Part shown: positions 52,082-60,569 of the stretch, one piece after another | Numbering within the stretch: the stretch's first letter is position 1 | How the letters are laid out: the number at the start of each line of letters is the position of its first letter | DNA from: Streptomyces sp. NBC_01268 | GTDB taxonomy: Bacteria; Actinomycetota; Actinomycetes; Streptomycetales; Streptomycetaceae | Length of the DNA stretch: 64,000 nt | Assembly (NCBI RefSeq): GCF_036240795.1 | Contig: NZ_CP108454.1 | Span: forward strand, 6,508,001-6,572,000 | Direction: 5' to 3' | Program-made: the position numbers and the translations under genes | Notes under the pieces: generated by a model | The model's input: the letters and a program-made list of their open reading frames with translations, nothing else | What the model was told of the DNA's origin: nothing | The model's database searches: none

Positions 52082-53311
52082 ATGACTCAGCAGGGGGACA
52101 ACTGGTGGGACGAGCTCTACGACGCCTCGGCCGCGGACACCGGGCCCGTCACGACGCCCGACAGCCTCGACGACCGCTTCGACTCCGCGTCCAGGACCAC
52201 GACCCTGGACACGCCTCCTGAAGAGGCACCCCCGGATCGCCCGCCCGCCGAGGCGTCCGTCGGGTCACCCACCGCGGAGCCCGCGGCGGCACCCACCCTC
52301 CAGGTCCCCGCGCCCCGCCCCCGCACCGGACACGTCGGCAGCCGGCCGCCCACCTACGAGGCGGAGCCCACCGCCCTGCCCGCCGCCCGGCCCGGCGAGC
52401 TCGACGAGCTCGTCGCCGACACCGTCCTCGACGGCGCCCGCTACGGCGCCTACACCCTGCGCGCCGCCTCCGTCCGCGGCGACTCCGCCCGCTTCCGCGG
52501 CGAACCCCGCCGCGACGCGCTCCTCACCGCCCGCTTCGGCCAGGACGAGGCCGCCCTCGTCCTCGTCGCCGTCGCCGCCGGACGACGCGCCTCCGAACAC
52601 GCCCACCTCGCCGCCGCCGACGTCTGCCGCTGGATCGCCGACTCCGTCGGCCGCAGCCACGCCCGGCTCTCCGAGGACATCCGCACCGGCCGCCGCGGCG
52701 ACCTCAAGTCCGGTCTCCACCGGCTCACCGACCGCACCTACGGCCGGCTCCGCACCCGCGCCGCCGAACGCGGCCTCGCCCCCGAGGAGTACACGGCCGG
52801 CCTGCGCTGCCTGCTGCTCTCCGCCGACCCCGGCTGCCGCACCCGGGTCTTCTTCGGCATCGGCACCGGCGGCCTCTTCCGGCTGCGCGACGGGGCCTGG
52901 CAGGACATCGAACCGCTCCTCCCCGAACCCTCCGTCGGCGCCCCCGTCGTCGGCTACGGCTCGCCGCCCGCCCGGACCCCCGACGCGCCGGAGGCCACCG
53001 AGGAGGGCGACCGCTTCACCATGGACCTCGGCATCACCACCGCCCCCGGCCCCCTCGTGGAGCCCCCCGTGCCCCCGCCCGCCGAGCCGTTCCGCTTCCG
53101 CGCGTCCGTCGCCCGCCCCGGCGACACCCTGCTGCTCGCCTCCCACGGCCTCGCCGATCCGCTGCGCGGCGAACCCGCCCTCGCCCGCGAGCTCGCAGCC
53201 CGCTGGGCGGGCGCCGCACCGCCCGGTCTGGCCGCCTTCCTCGCCGACACCCAGCTGCGCGTGACCGGCTACGCCGACGACCGCACGGGGGTGGCGGTCT
53301 GGGAGGCGTAA
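52082..53311 (+). CDS. PP2C-like phosphatase domain protein, degenerate
   Basis: This 409-aa protein has a disordered Pro/Thr-rich N-terminus (1-125) and a PP2C-like domain (about 130-409). The usual metal-binding DGxGG motif is replaced by VAAGRRASEHAH, and the SDG block reads LLASHGLAD, with His for Asp. These losses predict an inactive or altered phosphatase. ATG 52082 with GACAAT 6 nt upstream suggests a leaderless start; an in-frame ATG at 52040 is less likely. It may act as a phospho-protein binding regulator. Confidence 0.72.
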   Translation: MTQQGDNWWDELYDASAADTGPVTTPDSLDDRFDSASRTTTLDTPPEEAPPDRPPAEASVGSPTAEPAAAPTLQVPAPRPRTGHVGSRPPTYEAEPTALPAARPGELDELVADTVLDGARYGAYTLRAASVRGDSARFRGEPRRDALLTARFGQDEAALVLVAVAAGRRASEHAHLAAADVCRWIADSVGRSHARLSEDIRTGRRGDLKSGLHRLTDRTYGRLRTRAAERGLAPEEYTAGLRCLLLSADPGCRTRVFFGIGTGGLFRLRDGAWQDIEPLLPEPSVGAPVVGYGSPPARTPDAPEATEEGDRFTMDLGITTAPGPLVEPPVPPPAEPFRFRASVARPGDTLLLASHGLADPLRGEPALARELAARWAGAAPPGLAAFLADTQLRVTGYADDRTGVAVWEA

Positions 53312-53318
53312 CCTCCCC

Positions 53319-53344
53319 GGCCATGGGTTGATGGACCCATGGCC
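53319..53344. repeat. Palindrome spanning the start codon of the pyruvate dehydrogenase gene
   Basis: GGCCATGGGT at 53319-53328 and ACCCATGGCC at 53335-53344 are perfect 10-bp inverted copies with a 6-nt spacer. The ATG at 53339 lies in the right arm, so the mRNA start codon would be hidden in a hairpin if transcription begins upstream. The site may also be a protein-binding operator. Confidence 0.6.
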
Positions 53345-55081
53345 AAACAGAATGTCGCAGAACAGTTCGTCGACATCCTCGTCCGCGCGGGCGTCCAGCG
53401 CCTCTACGGAGTGGTCGGCGACAGCCTGAACCCCGTCGTCGACGCCATCCGCCGCAACTCGGCCATCGACTGGATCCAGGTGCGGCACGAGGAGGTCGCC
53501 GCCTTCGCGGCCGGCGCCGAGGCCCAGATCACCGGCAGACTGGCGGCCTGCGCCGGCTCCTGTGGCCCGGGCAACCTGCACCTCATCAACGGCCTGTACG
53601 ACGCCCACCGCTCCATGGCCCCCGTCCTCGCGCTGGCCTCCCACATCCCGTCCGGCGAGATCGGCCTCGGCTACTTCCAGGAGACCCACCCGGACCAGCT
53701 GTTCCGCGAGTGCAGCCACTACAGCGAGCTGATCTCCACCCCGAAGCAGATGCCCCGGCTGCTCCACACCGCGATCCAGCACGCGGTCGGCCAGAGCGGC
53801 GTCAGCGTCGTGTCGCTGCCCGGCGACATCGCCTCCGAGCCCGCGCCGGAGAAGGCCCCCGAGATCGCCCTGGTCACCTCCCGGCCCACGGTCCGCCCCG
53901 GCGACACCGAGATCGACGCCCTCGTCCGGATGATCGACTCAGCCGAACGGGTGACGCTGTTCTGCGGAAGCGGCACCGCGGGCGCGCACCCCGAGGTCAT
54001 GCAGTTCGCCGAGCGCGTGAAGGCGCCCGTCGGACACGCGCTGCGCGGCAAGGAATGGATCCAGTACGACAACCCGTACGACGTCGGCATGAGCGGACTG
54101 CTCGGCTACGGCGCCGCCTACGAGGCCACCCACGAGTGCGACCTGCTGATCCTGCTCGGCACCGACTTCCCCTACAACGCCTTCCTGCCCGACGACGTCA
54201 AGATCGTCCAGGTCGACGTGCGGCCCGAGCGGCTCGGCCGGCGCTCCCGGCTCGACCTCGCGGTCTGGGGGGACGTCCGCGAGACCCTGCGCTGCGTCAT
54301 CCCGCGCGTCCGGGCCAAGACGGACCGCCGCTTCCTGGACAAGATGCTGAAGAAGCACGCCGACGCGCTGGAGGGCGTGGTCAAGGCGTACACCCGCAAG
54401 GTGGAGAAGCACGTCCCCATCCACCCCGAGTACGTCGCCTCCGTCATCGACGAACTCGCCGACGACGACGCCGTGTTCACCGTCGACACCGGCATGTGCA
54501 ACGTCTGGGCGGCCCGTTACGTCTCGCCCAACGGGCGCCGCCGCATCATCGGCTCCTTCAGCCACGGCTCGATGGCCAACGCCCTGCCGCAGGCGATCGG
54601 CGCCCAGTTCACCGACCGGAACCGGCAGGTGATCTCGATGTCCGGCGACGGCGGCTTCTCCATGCTGATGGGCGACTTCCTCACCCTGGTCCAGTACGAC
54701 CTGCCGGTGAAGGTGATCGTCTTCGACAACTCCTCGCTCGGCATGGTCGAGCTGGAGATGCTCGTGTCCGGACTCCCCTCGTACGGCACCACCAACAAGA
54801 ACCCCGACTTCGCCGCCATCGCCCGCGCGGCCGGCGCCTACGGCGTCCGCGTGGAGAAGCCGAAGCAGCTGGCGGGCGCCCTCAAGGACGCCTTCAAGCA
54901 CAAGGGCCCGGCCCTCGTGGACGTCGTCACCGACCCCAACGCGCTCTCCATCCCGCCCAAGATCAGCGCCGAGATGGTCACCGGCTTCGCCCTCTCCGCG
55001 AGCAAGATCGTCCTCGACGGCGGCGTGGGCCGGATGCTCCAGATGGCCCGATCCAACCTGCGCAACGTGCCCCGTCCCTGA
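53339..55081 (+). CDS. Thiamine pyrophosphate-dependent pyruvate dehydrogenase/oxidase (PoxB-like)
   Basis: This 580-aa TPP enzyme has the N-terminal catalytic Glu region RHEEVAAFAAGAEAQITG, a central FAD/nucleotide-fold domain and the C-terminal TPP-binding block SGDGGFSMLMGDFLTL with FDNSSLGMVELEM. It resembles PoxB, which oxidises pyruvate to acetate and CO2 at the membrane and passes electrons to quinones. Other members of this superfamily (acetolactate synthase-like) are possible, but the overall block order fits PoxB best. ATG 53339 lies inside a palindrome. Confidence 0.88.
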   Translation: MAKQNVAEQFVDILVRAGVQRLYGVVGDSLNPVVDAIRRNSAIDWIQVRHEEVAAFAAGAEAQITGRLAACAGSCGPGNLHLINGLYDAHRSMAPVLALASHIPSGEIGLGYFQETHPDQLFRECSHYSELISTPKQMPRLLHTAIQHAVGQSGVSVVSLPGDIASEPAPEKAPEIALVTSRPTVRPGDTEIDALVRMIDSAERVTLFCGSGTAGAHPEVMQFAERVKAPVGHALRGKEWIQYDNPYDVGMSGLLGYGAAYEATHECDLLILLGTDFPYNAFLPDDVKIVQVDVRPERLGRRSRLDLAVWGDVRETLRCVIPRVRAKTDRRFLDKMLKKHADALEGVVKAYTRKVEKHVPIHPEYVASVIDELADDDAVFTVDTGMCNVWAARYVSPNGRRRIIGSFSHGSMANALPQAIGAQFTDRNRQVISMSGDGGFSMLMGDFLTLVQYDLPVKVIVFDNSSLGMVELEMLVSGLPSYGTTNKNPDFAAIARAAGAYGVRVEKPKQLAGALKDAFKHKGPALVDVVTDPNALSIPPKISAEMVTGFALSASKIVLDGGVGRMLQMARSNLRNVPRP

Positions 55082-55164
55082 CCGTGGGGCGCGCCATGAA
55101 TGCGGGCCTCCCCAGGGGGCATGCATCCCCGTGAACCTGTTCGATCCGACGCAGGGTGGGGGAT

Positions 55165-55569
55165 ATGGCCGGGGAGGCGCGACAGCCGACTCAACTGCTC
55201 AGAAAGGTGGGGTGCGCGGATCTCACCGCCGTGCCCGAAGTGCGCCACGCCTTGCGGGCGATGCTCGCGACGTGGGGCGCGCCGGGCGCCGGTGACGTCG
55301 CGGAACTGCTCACCAGCGAACTGGTGACCAACGCCCTGATCCACACGGACACCGGGGCGGTCGTCACCGCCACCGTCGCCCCCGAGCAGCTGCGGGTCGA
55401 GGTCCGGGACTTCGTCTCCGGACTGCACCGGGCGCGGGCGCCGCGCGCCGAGGACGGCACGCACGGCAGAGGACTGGTCCTGGTGCAGGCGCTCGCCGAC
55501 TCGTGGGGGGTCGAGAACCACGGGGTGGGCAAGGTGGTCTGGTTCGAACTGAACGGCGGGGCCGCCTGA
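55165..55569 (+). CDS. RsbW-like anti-sigma/HATPase_c protein
   Basis: This 134-aa GHKL ATPase of the serine kinase anti-sigma type has N-box ELVTNALIH, G1-like VRDF and G2 box GRGLVLVQALAD. Streptomyces encode many of these; most control sigma factors or antisigma antagonists. No antagonist or sigma gene lies beside it. GTG 55156 is an in-frame alternative start. Confidence 0.8.
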   Translation: MAGEARQPTQLLRKVGCADLTAVPEVRHALRAMLATWGAPGAGDVAELLTSELVTNALIHTDTGAVVTATVAPEQLRVEVRDFVSGLHRARAPRAEDGTHGRGLVLVQALADSWGVENHGVGKVVWFELNGGAA

Positions 55570-55586
55570 GGGCGACCCCGCCGTTC
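55551..55586. terminator. Stem-loop at end of RsbW-like gene
   Basis: GAACGGCGGGG at 55551-55561 and CCCCGCCGTTC at 55576-55586 form a perfect 11-bp stem that includes the end of the coding sequence. It sits between convergent genes and can work as a bidirectional terminator. Confidence 0.7.
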
Positions 55587-55620
55587 GGCGTGGGGCGTGC
55601 GCGCACCCGCGTACCCGAGC

Positions 55621-56694
55621 TCAGCCGAACTGCTGCTCCAGGTCCGCCAGCTTGCGCTCGAGGGAGTCGAGCCGGGGCAGCGTCTGGGTGTCGTCCTCGG
55701 CGGTGAGGTCCACCGTCCGGGGCTCGCCCGGGCGCGGCTCAGCGCCCTTCACGGCTTGGAGGGAGGGCCGGTGTCGAAGCGGCAGCTGTCCGGGGTCCGC
55801 TATGGCGGGCTCCGCGACGGCGGCCTGCACCGGCGTCGCGGAGCCCGCACCCGTGCCGGTCCCCAGGGCCGACACCTCCACCTGACGACCGCCGCCGCGC
55901 CCGAACGCGCGGTGCTGCCGGTTGAGCGCCTTCAGGCGCGCCCGGTCCAGCTTCGCCTGCTCCCGCCTGCGGATCCGGTTGGCCTCCTTCTCCTTGCGGT
56001 CCTCGCGCACCTCGTCGACGGCCTCGTCCAGGGTCCGTACGCCTTCCAGGAGCATCAGCGACCAGGCGCCGAAGGTCTCCCGGGGCGCCCGCAGCCAGCG
56101 GACCATGCGGATCTGCGGCAGCGGCCTCGGGATCAGGCCCTGCTCGCGCAGCGCGGCCCGCCTGGTCTGCTTCAGCGCCCGGTCGAAGAGGACCGCCGCC
56201 GACAGGGACATGCCCGCGAAGAACTGCGGGGCCCCCGCGTGGCCCAGGCCGCGCGGGGCGTGCACCCAGTTGAACCAGGCCGCGGCCCCCGCGAACGTCC
56301 ACACCAGGAGGCGCGAGCCGAGGGCCGCGTCGCCGTGGCTGGCCTCGCGGACGGCGAGCACCGAGCAGAACATCGCCGCACCGTCGAGGCCGAACGGGAC
56401 CAGGTACTCCCAGCCCCCGGTGAGGTTGAGGTTCTGCCGGCCGAAGCCGACGAGGCCGTGGAACGAGAGCGCCGCCGCGACCGCGGCGCAGCAGAAGAGC
56501 AGGACGTAGGAGGCGGTTCCGTAGACCGCCTCCTTGCGTCTGCGGCGTTCCTCGCTGCGCTCCCAGGAGTCGTCGGCCGCGGCCTGGTCACCGGCGCGCT
56601 TCCCGCGCGCGAGCACCGCCACCGCCGTCAGGACTCCCGCCACCATCACGCCGCCCGGAAGCAGCCAGTCCAGCGATATGTCGGTCAGTCTCAT
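55621..56694 (-). CDS. DUF2637 membrane protein
   Basis: This 357-aa protein has four membrane segments in its first 200 residues (ISLDWLLPGGVMVAGVLTAVAVL, YVLLFCCAAVAAALSFHGLVGF, and others) and a long charged cytoplasmic tail with a coiled-coil-like stretch (EDRKEKEANRIRRREQAKLDR). The DUF2637 family often occurs on actinobacterial plasmids and integrative elements (SpdB-like) and in chromosomal loci. ATG 56694 has AAGGGA about 7 nt upstream. Confidence 0.8.
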   Translation of the reverse strand: MRLTDISLDWLLPGGVMVAGVLTAVAVLARGKRAGDQAAADDSWERSEERRRRKEAVYGTASYVLLFCCAAVAAALSFHGLVGFGRQNLNLTGGWEYLVPFGLDGAAMFCSVLAVREASHGDAALGSRLLVWTFAGAAAWFNWVHAPRGLGHAGAPQFFAGMSLSAAVLFDRALKQTRRAALREQGLIPRPLPQIRMVRWLRAPRETFGAWSLMLLEGVRTLDEAVDEVREDRKEKEANRIRRREQAKLDRARLKALNRQHRAFGRGGGRQVEVSALGTGTGAGSATPVQAAVAEPAIADPGQLPLRHRPSLQAVKGAEPRPGEPRTVDLTAEDDTQTLPRLDSLERKLADLEQQFG

Positions 56695-56878
56695 TGCGGT
56701 GTCCCTTGCCTCGCAGTAGTGCCTCGCAGTTAGGGCGATACGGCCGCCCATACTGGCCGACCCGACGGGGCGGCCACGGGGTTTCGGGACAAGAGCACGC
56801 CATCGGGGCCTTATGGCGTACGAATAGGTGCCATCTTGTCGAACTCGTACGCGAGGAAAGGGAGTTGCGTTCGAAGCG

Positions 56879-56898
56879 CGCCACCCCTGGGGGTGGCG
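56879..56898. terminator. Short stem-loop after FhuF-like gene
   Basis: CGCCACCCC and GGGGTGGCG pair around TG at 56888-56889. The structure follows the minus-strand FhuF-like gene stop (56915) and precedes the DUF2637 gene. The gap 56695-56914 shows no other feature. Confidence 0.65.
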
Positions 56899-56914
56899 TA
56901 ACGGCAAGAGTCGG

Positions 56915-57772
56915 TCAGGCGGTCACGGCGAGCCTGCGGACCCGCTCCGGGTCGGCGGTGCGCGGGCAGGTCAGGCAGGTGTCCTCGGGGCGCAGCGTGT
57001 AGAAGAAGCAGCAGGTCGCCCGGTCGCGGGTGGAACGGGTCGCTCCGCAGGCCTCGGCCGAGCCCTCCAGCGCGCGGAAGCCCGCGGCGCCCACGAACGG
57101 CTTGTCCGTCCCCGGCATCAGCAGCTCCAGCTCCGCCATGGCCCGGCCCTCCTCGTCCAGCAGCTCCCCGACGTACCAGAGCCCCTCGACGATCTCGTCC
57201 GTCACCATGCCCCACAGCGCCCGCCTGCCACGCCGCATCCGGGGCCCGAAGCCGGCCAGCAGCTCCCCGAAGTGCTCGCCGAGCGAGGCCCGCACCTCGG
57301 CCCGCAGCGCCTCCTCGTCCGGGACCACCCGGGCGCCGGGCAGCGCGGCGGCGGGGTCGCCGGGCAGGCAGGCGAACTCCTCGACCCGGACCGCGAGCCG
57401 GCCGAGGGCGCGCTGGAAGGCCACGTTCCGTGCGGGCAGCCGGGGCACCCTGCGGTGCAGGAACCAGGGGAGCGTCACGAGCAGGCAGGCGGGCCAGGCG
57501 TACCGGTGCAGTCCGAAACTCGCCACCACGTCGGGCCGGGCCGCGCGCCCGTAGTCGCGCCGCACCTGTGCCTCGTCCCAGGCGAGGAAGGCGTCCAGGG
57601 CGGCGCCGCCGGCGCCGAGCTCGTCCGCGCCGACCCAGCCGGTGCCGTGGGGCATCCGTTCGTCCCGGGCGACTTCGTCGATGCGCAGACCGGAGAAGAC
57701 CTCGCCGAGCCGGGCGTAGGAGGCCGCGACGGGCGAGGCGGGGGGAGACGGCAGCAGAGCGGGGACGGCCAT
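56915..57772 (-). CDS. FhuF-like [2Fe-2S] ferric-siderophore reductase
   Basis: This 285-aa protein has the C-terminal FhuF iron-sulfur signature: TCCFFYTLRPEDTCLTCPR, a Cys-Cys pair followed by C-x2-C about 10 residues later. FhuF-type proteins release iron from siderophores in the cytoplasm. The start ATG 57772 is 28 bp from an iron-box-like sequence, so the gene should be derepressed at low iron. No siderophore transporter is encoded adjacent. Confidence 0.85.
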   Translation of the reverse strand: MAVPALLPSPPASPVAASYARLGEVFSGLRIDEVARDERMPHGTGWVGADELGAGGAALDAFLAWDEAQVRRDYGRAARPDVVASFGLHRYAWPACLLVTLPWFLHRRVPRLPARNVAFQRALGRLAVRVEEFACLPGDPAAALPGARVVPDEEALRAEVRASLGEHFGELLAGFGPRMRRGRRALWGMVTDEIVEGLWYVGELLDEEGRAMAELELLMPGTDKPFVGAAGFRALEGSAEACGATRSTRDRATCCFFYTLRPEDTCLTCPRTADPERVRRLAVTA

Positions 57773-57799
57773 GAAGGACCACCGAATCGCGATCGTTAG

Positions 57800-57818
57800 C
57801 AGGTTAGCCTTACCTTAC
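57800..57818. promoter_or_regulatory. DmdR/IdeR-type iron box
   Basis: CAGGTTAGCCTTACCTTAC matches the dyad AGGTTAGnCTnACCT of actinobacterial iron regulators with few mismatches. It lies 28-46 bp upstream of the FhuF-like gene start. Iron-loaded DmdR should repress transcription here. Confidence 0.75.
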
Positions 57819-57920
57819 CCGATACGCATGGTGTTTGAACTGCGACGCCGTCCGCCTATCGTGCACGGGGGACCCCGGCGCCGCGAGCCGGGCCCGGCAC
57901 CAAGGCGCAGGAGGACCCGG

Positions 57921-58697
57921 GTGGAGCAGGGCAGCACGCGCGAGCGGACCACGGACCGCTCGGCCGCGTCGCCGTACGGTGACGCGGCGCGGGTCCCCGA
58001 GCAGGCCCGCGTCCACGACGTCCGGGGGGAGCACACCCACGGCGAACCCCCGGCCCCCGGCCTCGCGCCGCGCGCCGTCCGCCGCCACTCCGTGCGCGGC
58101 CAGATCCTCGAAGCCCTCCGCACCGCCCTGGTCGGCGGCGAGCTCGTACCCGGCGAGGTCTACTCCGCCCCCGCCCTCGGCGAGCGCTTCGGCGTCTCCG
58201 CGACCCCCGTGCGCGAGGCCATGCAGCAGCTCGCCACCGAAGGCGCCGTCGAGGTCGTCCCCAACCGGGGCTTCCGGGTCACCGAACGCACGCCCCGCGA
58301 ACTCGCCGAGCTCGCGGAGGTCCGCGCGCTCATCGAGGTCCCCGTCATGCTCCGCCTCGCCCGCACCGTCCCCGCCGCCCGCTGGGCCGAACTCCGCCCG
58401 CTCGCCGAGGCCACCGGAGCCGCCGCCGCCCGCGGCGACCGCGCCCACTACGCCGACGCCGACCGCGCCTTCCACCGCGCCGTCCTCTCCCTCGCCGGCA
58501 ACGAACAGCTCCTCGTCATCGCCGACGACCTGCACCGGCGCTCCCAGTGGCCGCTGGTGAGCGCCCCCGCCACCCGGCACGGCGACCTCGTCGCCGACGC
58601 CGCCGAGCACAGCGCCCTGCTCGACGCCCTCGTCGCCCAGGACCTGACGGTCGTCTCCTCGCTCGTGCGGGAGCATTTCACCGGGGCGCAGGACTGA
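57921..58697 (+). CDS. GntR-family (FCD) transcriptional regulator
   Basis: This 258-aa regulator starts with GTG 57921, GGAGG 7 nt upstream. After a 50-residue disordered N-terminus comes the GntR winged helix (ALGERFGVSATPVREAMQQLATEGAVEVVPNRGFRV). The FCD effector domain follows with metal-binding His candidates in DRAFHRAV, AEHSALLDAL and VREHF. Ligands of FCD regulators are often organic acids. Divergent from the FhuF-like gene. Confidence 0.88.
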   Translation: MEQGSTRERTTDRSAASPYGDAARVPEQARVHDVRGEHTHGEPPAPGLAPRAVRRHSVRGQILEALRTALVGGELVPGEVYSAPALGERFGVSATPVREAMQQLATEGAVEVVPNRGFRVTERTPRELAELAEVRALIEVPVMLRLARTVPAARWAELRPLAEATGAAAARGDRAHYADADRAFHRAVLSLAGNEQLLVIADDLHRRSQWPLVSAPATRHGDLVADAAEHSALLDALVAQDLTVVSSLVREHFTGAQD

Positions 58698-58776
58698 CGA
58701 CTGGGGCGCCACGGGCGACTAAGGTCGACAACGTCAGCACGACACCCGTCGCGACCGCGCCGACCGAGAGGTGCCC

Positions 58777-60342
58777 ATGCCGTCCGTCCGCGCGGAGCTC
58801 CCCGGGGCCCCGGCCCTGCTCGGCTGGCTCACCGACCCCGAGGCCCCCCGCCTCTGCCTCGTCACCGAAGCGCCCGGCCTGCTCGACTGGTTCGCGGGCC
58901 ACGGGCCCCGTGGCGCCGGGCGCCGCCGCACCGCCCGCGCGCTCGTCCCGCTGACCGGCCAGACCGCCCTCGGCACCACCTGGGCCGTCGCCGGCCGGCT
59001 CGGCGTCGTCGCCACCTCGCCCGCCGACCTCGTCCGGGTCCTCGCCACCACCGAGACCGGCCGCGTCCCCCGCACCGTCCTGATCCTGCCCGCCCTGCAC
59101 ACCGCCGCCGAACCCGTCCCGGTCGCCGAACTGCTCCGGGACCTCGCCACCCTCGGGCGCGTGCGGGTGGTCGTCGAGACCCGGGAGGGCAGCCCGGAGC
59201 ACGCGGTCCTCGCCGAGGGGCGGGTCGCGGTCGTGGCGGCGGAGGACGAGGAGCGCGGGGAGCGGGCGGACGGCGGGGGCGACACCGGCCCCACCGGCGA
59301 CACGGGGCGAGCGCACCCCGCCCCCCTGCCGGACCTCTCCGACCCCCTGGCCGTCTGCGCCGCGGACCCCTTCGCGGTCACCGCCGGATACGTCCGTGAC
59401 CCGGGCGACCAGCACGGCGGCCTCCGCCCGGCCTGGCTCCGTGCCGGGCAGGCGCTCTGTACGGCCCGTACCCCCGCCGACCGGGCCCTCGCCCTGCTCG
59501 CCGTCCTCGGCGACGGCGCCGACCCGAGACTGCGGCCCGCGCTGGAGGAGGCGGCCGCGCCGGCGCGCTGGCGGCTGCGGTGGAGCCGGGTGGTGGGGGA
59601 CGTCGCCCCGCCCTGGCCCGGCCCGGTCGCCGCGCTCGCCGTGCAGGGCGGCACGCTCCTCGCCGCCGACCTGGGCGGCACGGTACGGCTGCTCGGCGCG
59701 GCCGACGCGCGCCCGCTGGGGCGGCTCGACCACCCCGTCACCGGGCGCGTCATGGCCCTCGCGCCGGCGCCCGACGGAACGGTCCTGCTTCTCGACGAGC
59801 GGGGCCGGCTGCACACCGTACGGGGCAGGGAGCCGCGCCCGCCCTACCTCCAGCGCCTCACCGAAGCCGTCACCGCCACCCTGACCCGGCACCCCGGCAC
59901 GGCGCTCGCCGCCATCTCCGGCTCGGTCGTCGTCGGTGACCGGCTCGGCTCCGTCCACGCCTTCGGTCTGACCGGGCTGCACCAGGCGTCCCTGCACAGC
60001 GGGCGGGTCACGGCCGTCGGTGCGGTGGAGTCGGAGACGCCGTTCGTGTGCAGCGGCGGCAGCGACGGAACGGTTCGCCTGTGGACCCCCGGGCGGGACC
60101 CGGAGCCGGCGGCCCTGGCCGAGCGCCCCTCGCCGGTGGTCTCGCTCCACGCGACGGAGACCCCGTACGGCCCGTTCGTGGCGGTGGCCTGGGCCGACGG
60201 CTCCGTGGAGCTCCACGACGTCGAGTCGCACACCCACCGCTCCTTCCGCCCGGGCCCGCCCGTACGCGCGGTCGCCGTGACGCCGGACGGCGCGCTGGTC
60301 GTCGGCCTGGACGAGGCCGCGGTGTGCCTGGAACGGGCCTGA
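58777..60342 (+). CDS. WD40-like beta-propeller repeat protein
   Basis: This 521-aa protein starts at ATG 58777 (GTG 58771 is an in-frame alternative). The first ~270 residues are low in recognisable motifs. The C-terminal half has repeated blades such as GGSDGTVRLWTPGRD, GRVTAVGAVESETPF and VAWADGSVELHDVESHTHRSF. A propeller of this type is a protein-interaction platform. The function is unknown. Confidence 0.75.
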   Translation: MPSVRAELPGAPALLGWLTDPEAPRLCLVTEAPGLLDWFAGHGPRGAGRRRTARALVPLTGQTALGTTWAVAGRLGVVATSPADLVRVLATTETGRVPRTVLILPALHTAAEPVPVAELLRDLATLGRVRVVVETREGSPEHAVLAEGRVAVVAAEDEERGERADGGGDTGPTGDTGRAHPAPLPDLSDPLAVCAADPFAVTAGYVRDPGDQHGGLRPAWLRAGQALCTARTPADRALALLAVLGDGADPRLRPALEEAAAPARWRLRWSRVVGDVAPPWPGPVAALAVQGGTLLAADLGGTVRLLGAADARPLGRLDHPVTGRVMALAPAPDGTVLLLDERGRLHTVRGREPRPPYLQRLTEAVTATLTRHPGTALAAISGSVVVGDRLGSVHAFGLTGLHQASLHSGRVTAVGAVESETPFVCSGGSDGTVRLWTPGRDPEPAALAERPSPVVSLHATETPYGPFVAVAWADGSVELHDVESHTHRSFRPGPPVRAVAVTPDGALVVGLDEAAVCLERA

Positions 60343-60352
60343 GGCGGGGGCG

Positions 60353-60491
60353 GTCGGGGCCGCCGGTGGCGGGACCTCCGCGGGGGTGGGGGTGTCCGGA
60401 CCGCGACCTCCACTGCGCTGCGCTCGTTCCGGGCGCCGCCCCGTCCGGACACCCCCACCCCCGCTCCGGTCCCGCCGCCGGCGGCCCCGAC
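60353..60491. repeat. Large imperfect stem-loop between convergent genes
   Basis: Two arms of about 49 nt (60353-60401 and 60443-60491) pair with a few mismatches; blocks include GTCGGGGCCGCCGG and CGGGGGTGGGGGTGTCCGGA with their complements. The loop is 41 nt. It lies between the convergent WD40-like and TPR-like genes and is probably a strong bidirectional terminator. The arms are unusually long for that role. Confidence 0.7.
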
Positions 60492-60569
60492 CTGGGGTGC
60501 GTCCGACCGTCCGAGGCGCACGGACGGGAGTGGGGGACGCGGACCCCCGAACGGCCCCCGCCCCGCCCC

